A stretch of 64,000 nucleotides of DNA, from assembly GCA_964019335.1 (NCBI GenBank), contig OZ025656.1, positions 494,001 through 558,000 on the forward strand, given 5' to 3'. Under the pieces are notes generated by a model that saw nothing but the letters and a program-made list of their open reading frames with translations, was not told the origin of the DNA and made no database searches. Made by a program: the position numbers and the translations under genes. Source of the DNA: Diplonema japonicum. Its lineage: Eukaryota > Euglenozoa > Diplonemea > Diplonemida > Diplonemidae. Shown here in pieces: positions 63,837 through 64,000 of the stretch; the stretch's first letter is position 1, and every line of letters begins with the position of its first letter.

Positions 63837-64000
63837 GCCCATAAATAGATTAGATCATAGATCATCCTACGCACGGGTGTTGGTAACAGTTTTTACTGTT
63901 AAATCCAAAGACCAGAAGCAGTGCGTGTCTTGCACTCCGTGCATTGCACTCTCCTTTTAGATTAACCTACCAAGGCCGCTCTTCCTTTTTGTCCTGTCTG
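63837..64000. other. window end, no complete gene
   Basis: Low homopolymer content for a spacer; CTCCTTTTAG at about 63951-63960 could be an intron or trans-splice acceptor for sequence outside the window. Confidence 0.4.

Noticed and set aside
1-64000. tRNA, rRNA, snRNA or spliced-leader genes
   Set aside because: I looked for T-loop (GGTTCGA..CC) patterns and other conserved stretches on both strands and found none convincing outside coding sequence; short RNAs may still be missed by eye.

Overview
This is a eukaryotic nuclear window, most likely from a protist that trans-splices its mRNAs. About 27 genes can be called, and every host gene lies on the + strand. Gaps between genes are short and filled with long T, C or A homopolymers. 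A pyrimidine tract plus AG often sits just before the first ATG. That layout recalls the polycistronic, spliced-leader arrays of Euglenozoa. The many short conventional GT-AG cis-introns fit diplonemids better than kinetoplastids. This placement is an inference: no spliced-leader, rRNA or tRNA gene was found, and perkinsids or dinoflagellates are not excluded.

Layout. 1-513: array of a 62-bp hairpin repeat. 514-3347: a DPH4-type J-protein, an unknown protein and a small ER thioredoxin-fold (PDI-like) protein. 3496-12430: a coiled-coil gene whose exon is split by a 7.36-kb LINE-like retrotransposon (4320-11690). The element carries an OTU-protease-like ORF1 and an endonuclease/reverse transcriptase ORF2 whose centre has been inverted. 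12773-13636: a cyclophilin with a cysteine-module insertion. 13690-14740: a second, 5'-truncated copy of the same LINE family. 14807-26358: geranylgeranyl diphosphate synthase, small membrane proteins, a second 62-bp repeat array, an aldehyde dehydrogenase, CCZ1, pirin, a mitochondrial-looking membrane protein built from four exons, and a J-domain protein.

26546-44610 is a giant secreted protein gene of about 5,974 residues, with LamG/ConA-like, WSC/PAN-like, discoidin-like and FG-GAP-like modules plus a Ser/Thr-rich stretch. It is followed by a cysteine-rich single-pass surface protein (44752-47511). 47728-63836 holds a LAMTOR4-like protein, a membrane protein, a twin CX9C protein, a mitochondrial-looking unknown, a NIMA-type kinase, a GlcNAc-transferase-family enzyme, two disordered or proline-rich proteins, two PPR proteins, a dual-specificity phosphatase and a long coiled-coil protein.

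Functional themes: endolysosome (CCZ1, LAMTOR4-like), mitochondrion (PPR, CX9C, J-protein, membrane proteins), cell surface (giant protein, receptor-like protein, GlcNAc transferase) and cytoskeleton/cell cycle (coiled coils, NEK). Neighbours do not form metabolic operons. At least 20 cis-introns (33-70 nt) were placed by reading-frame continuity; several are nearly pure poly(A) up to the 3' AG, which is unusual. The most interesting signals are the split gene with its in-register target duplication, the inverted reverse transcriptase core, the OTU domain in the retroelement, the 62-bp repeat arrays and the A-tract introns.
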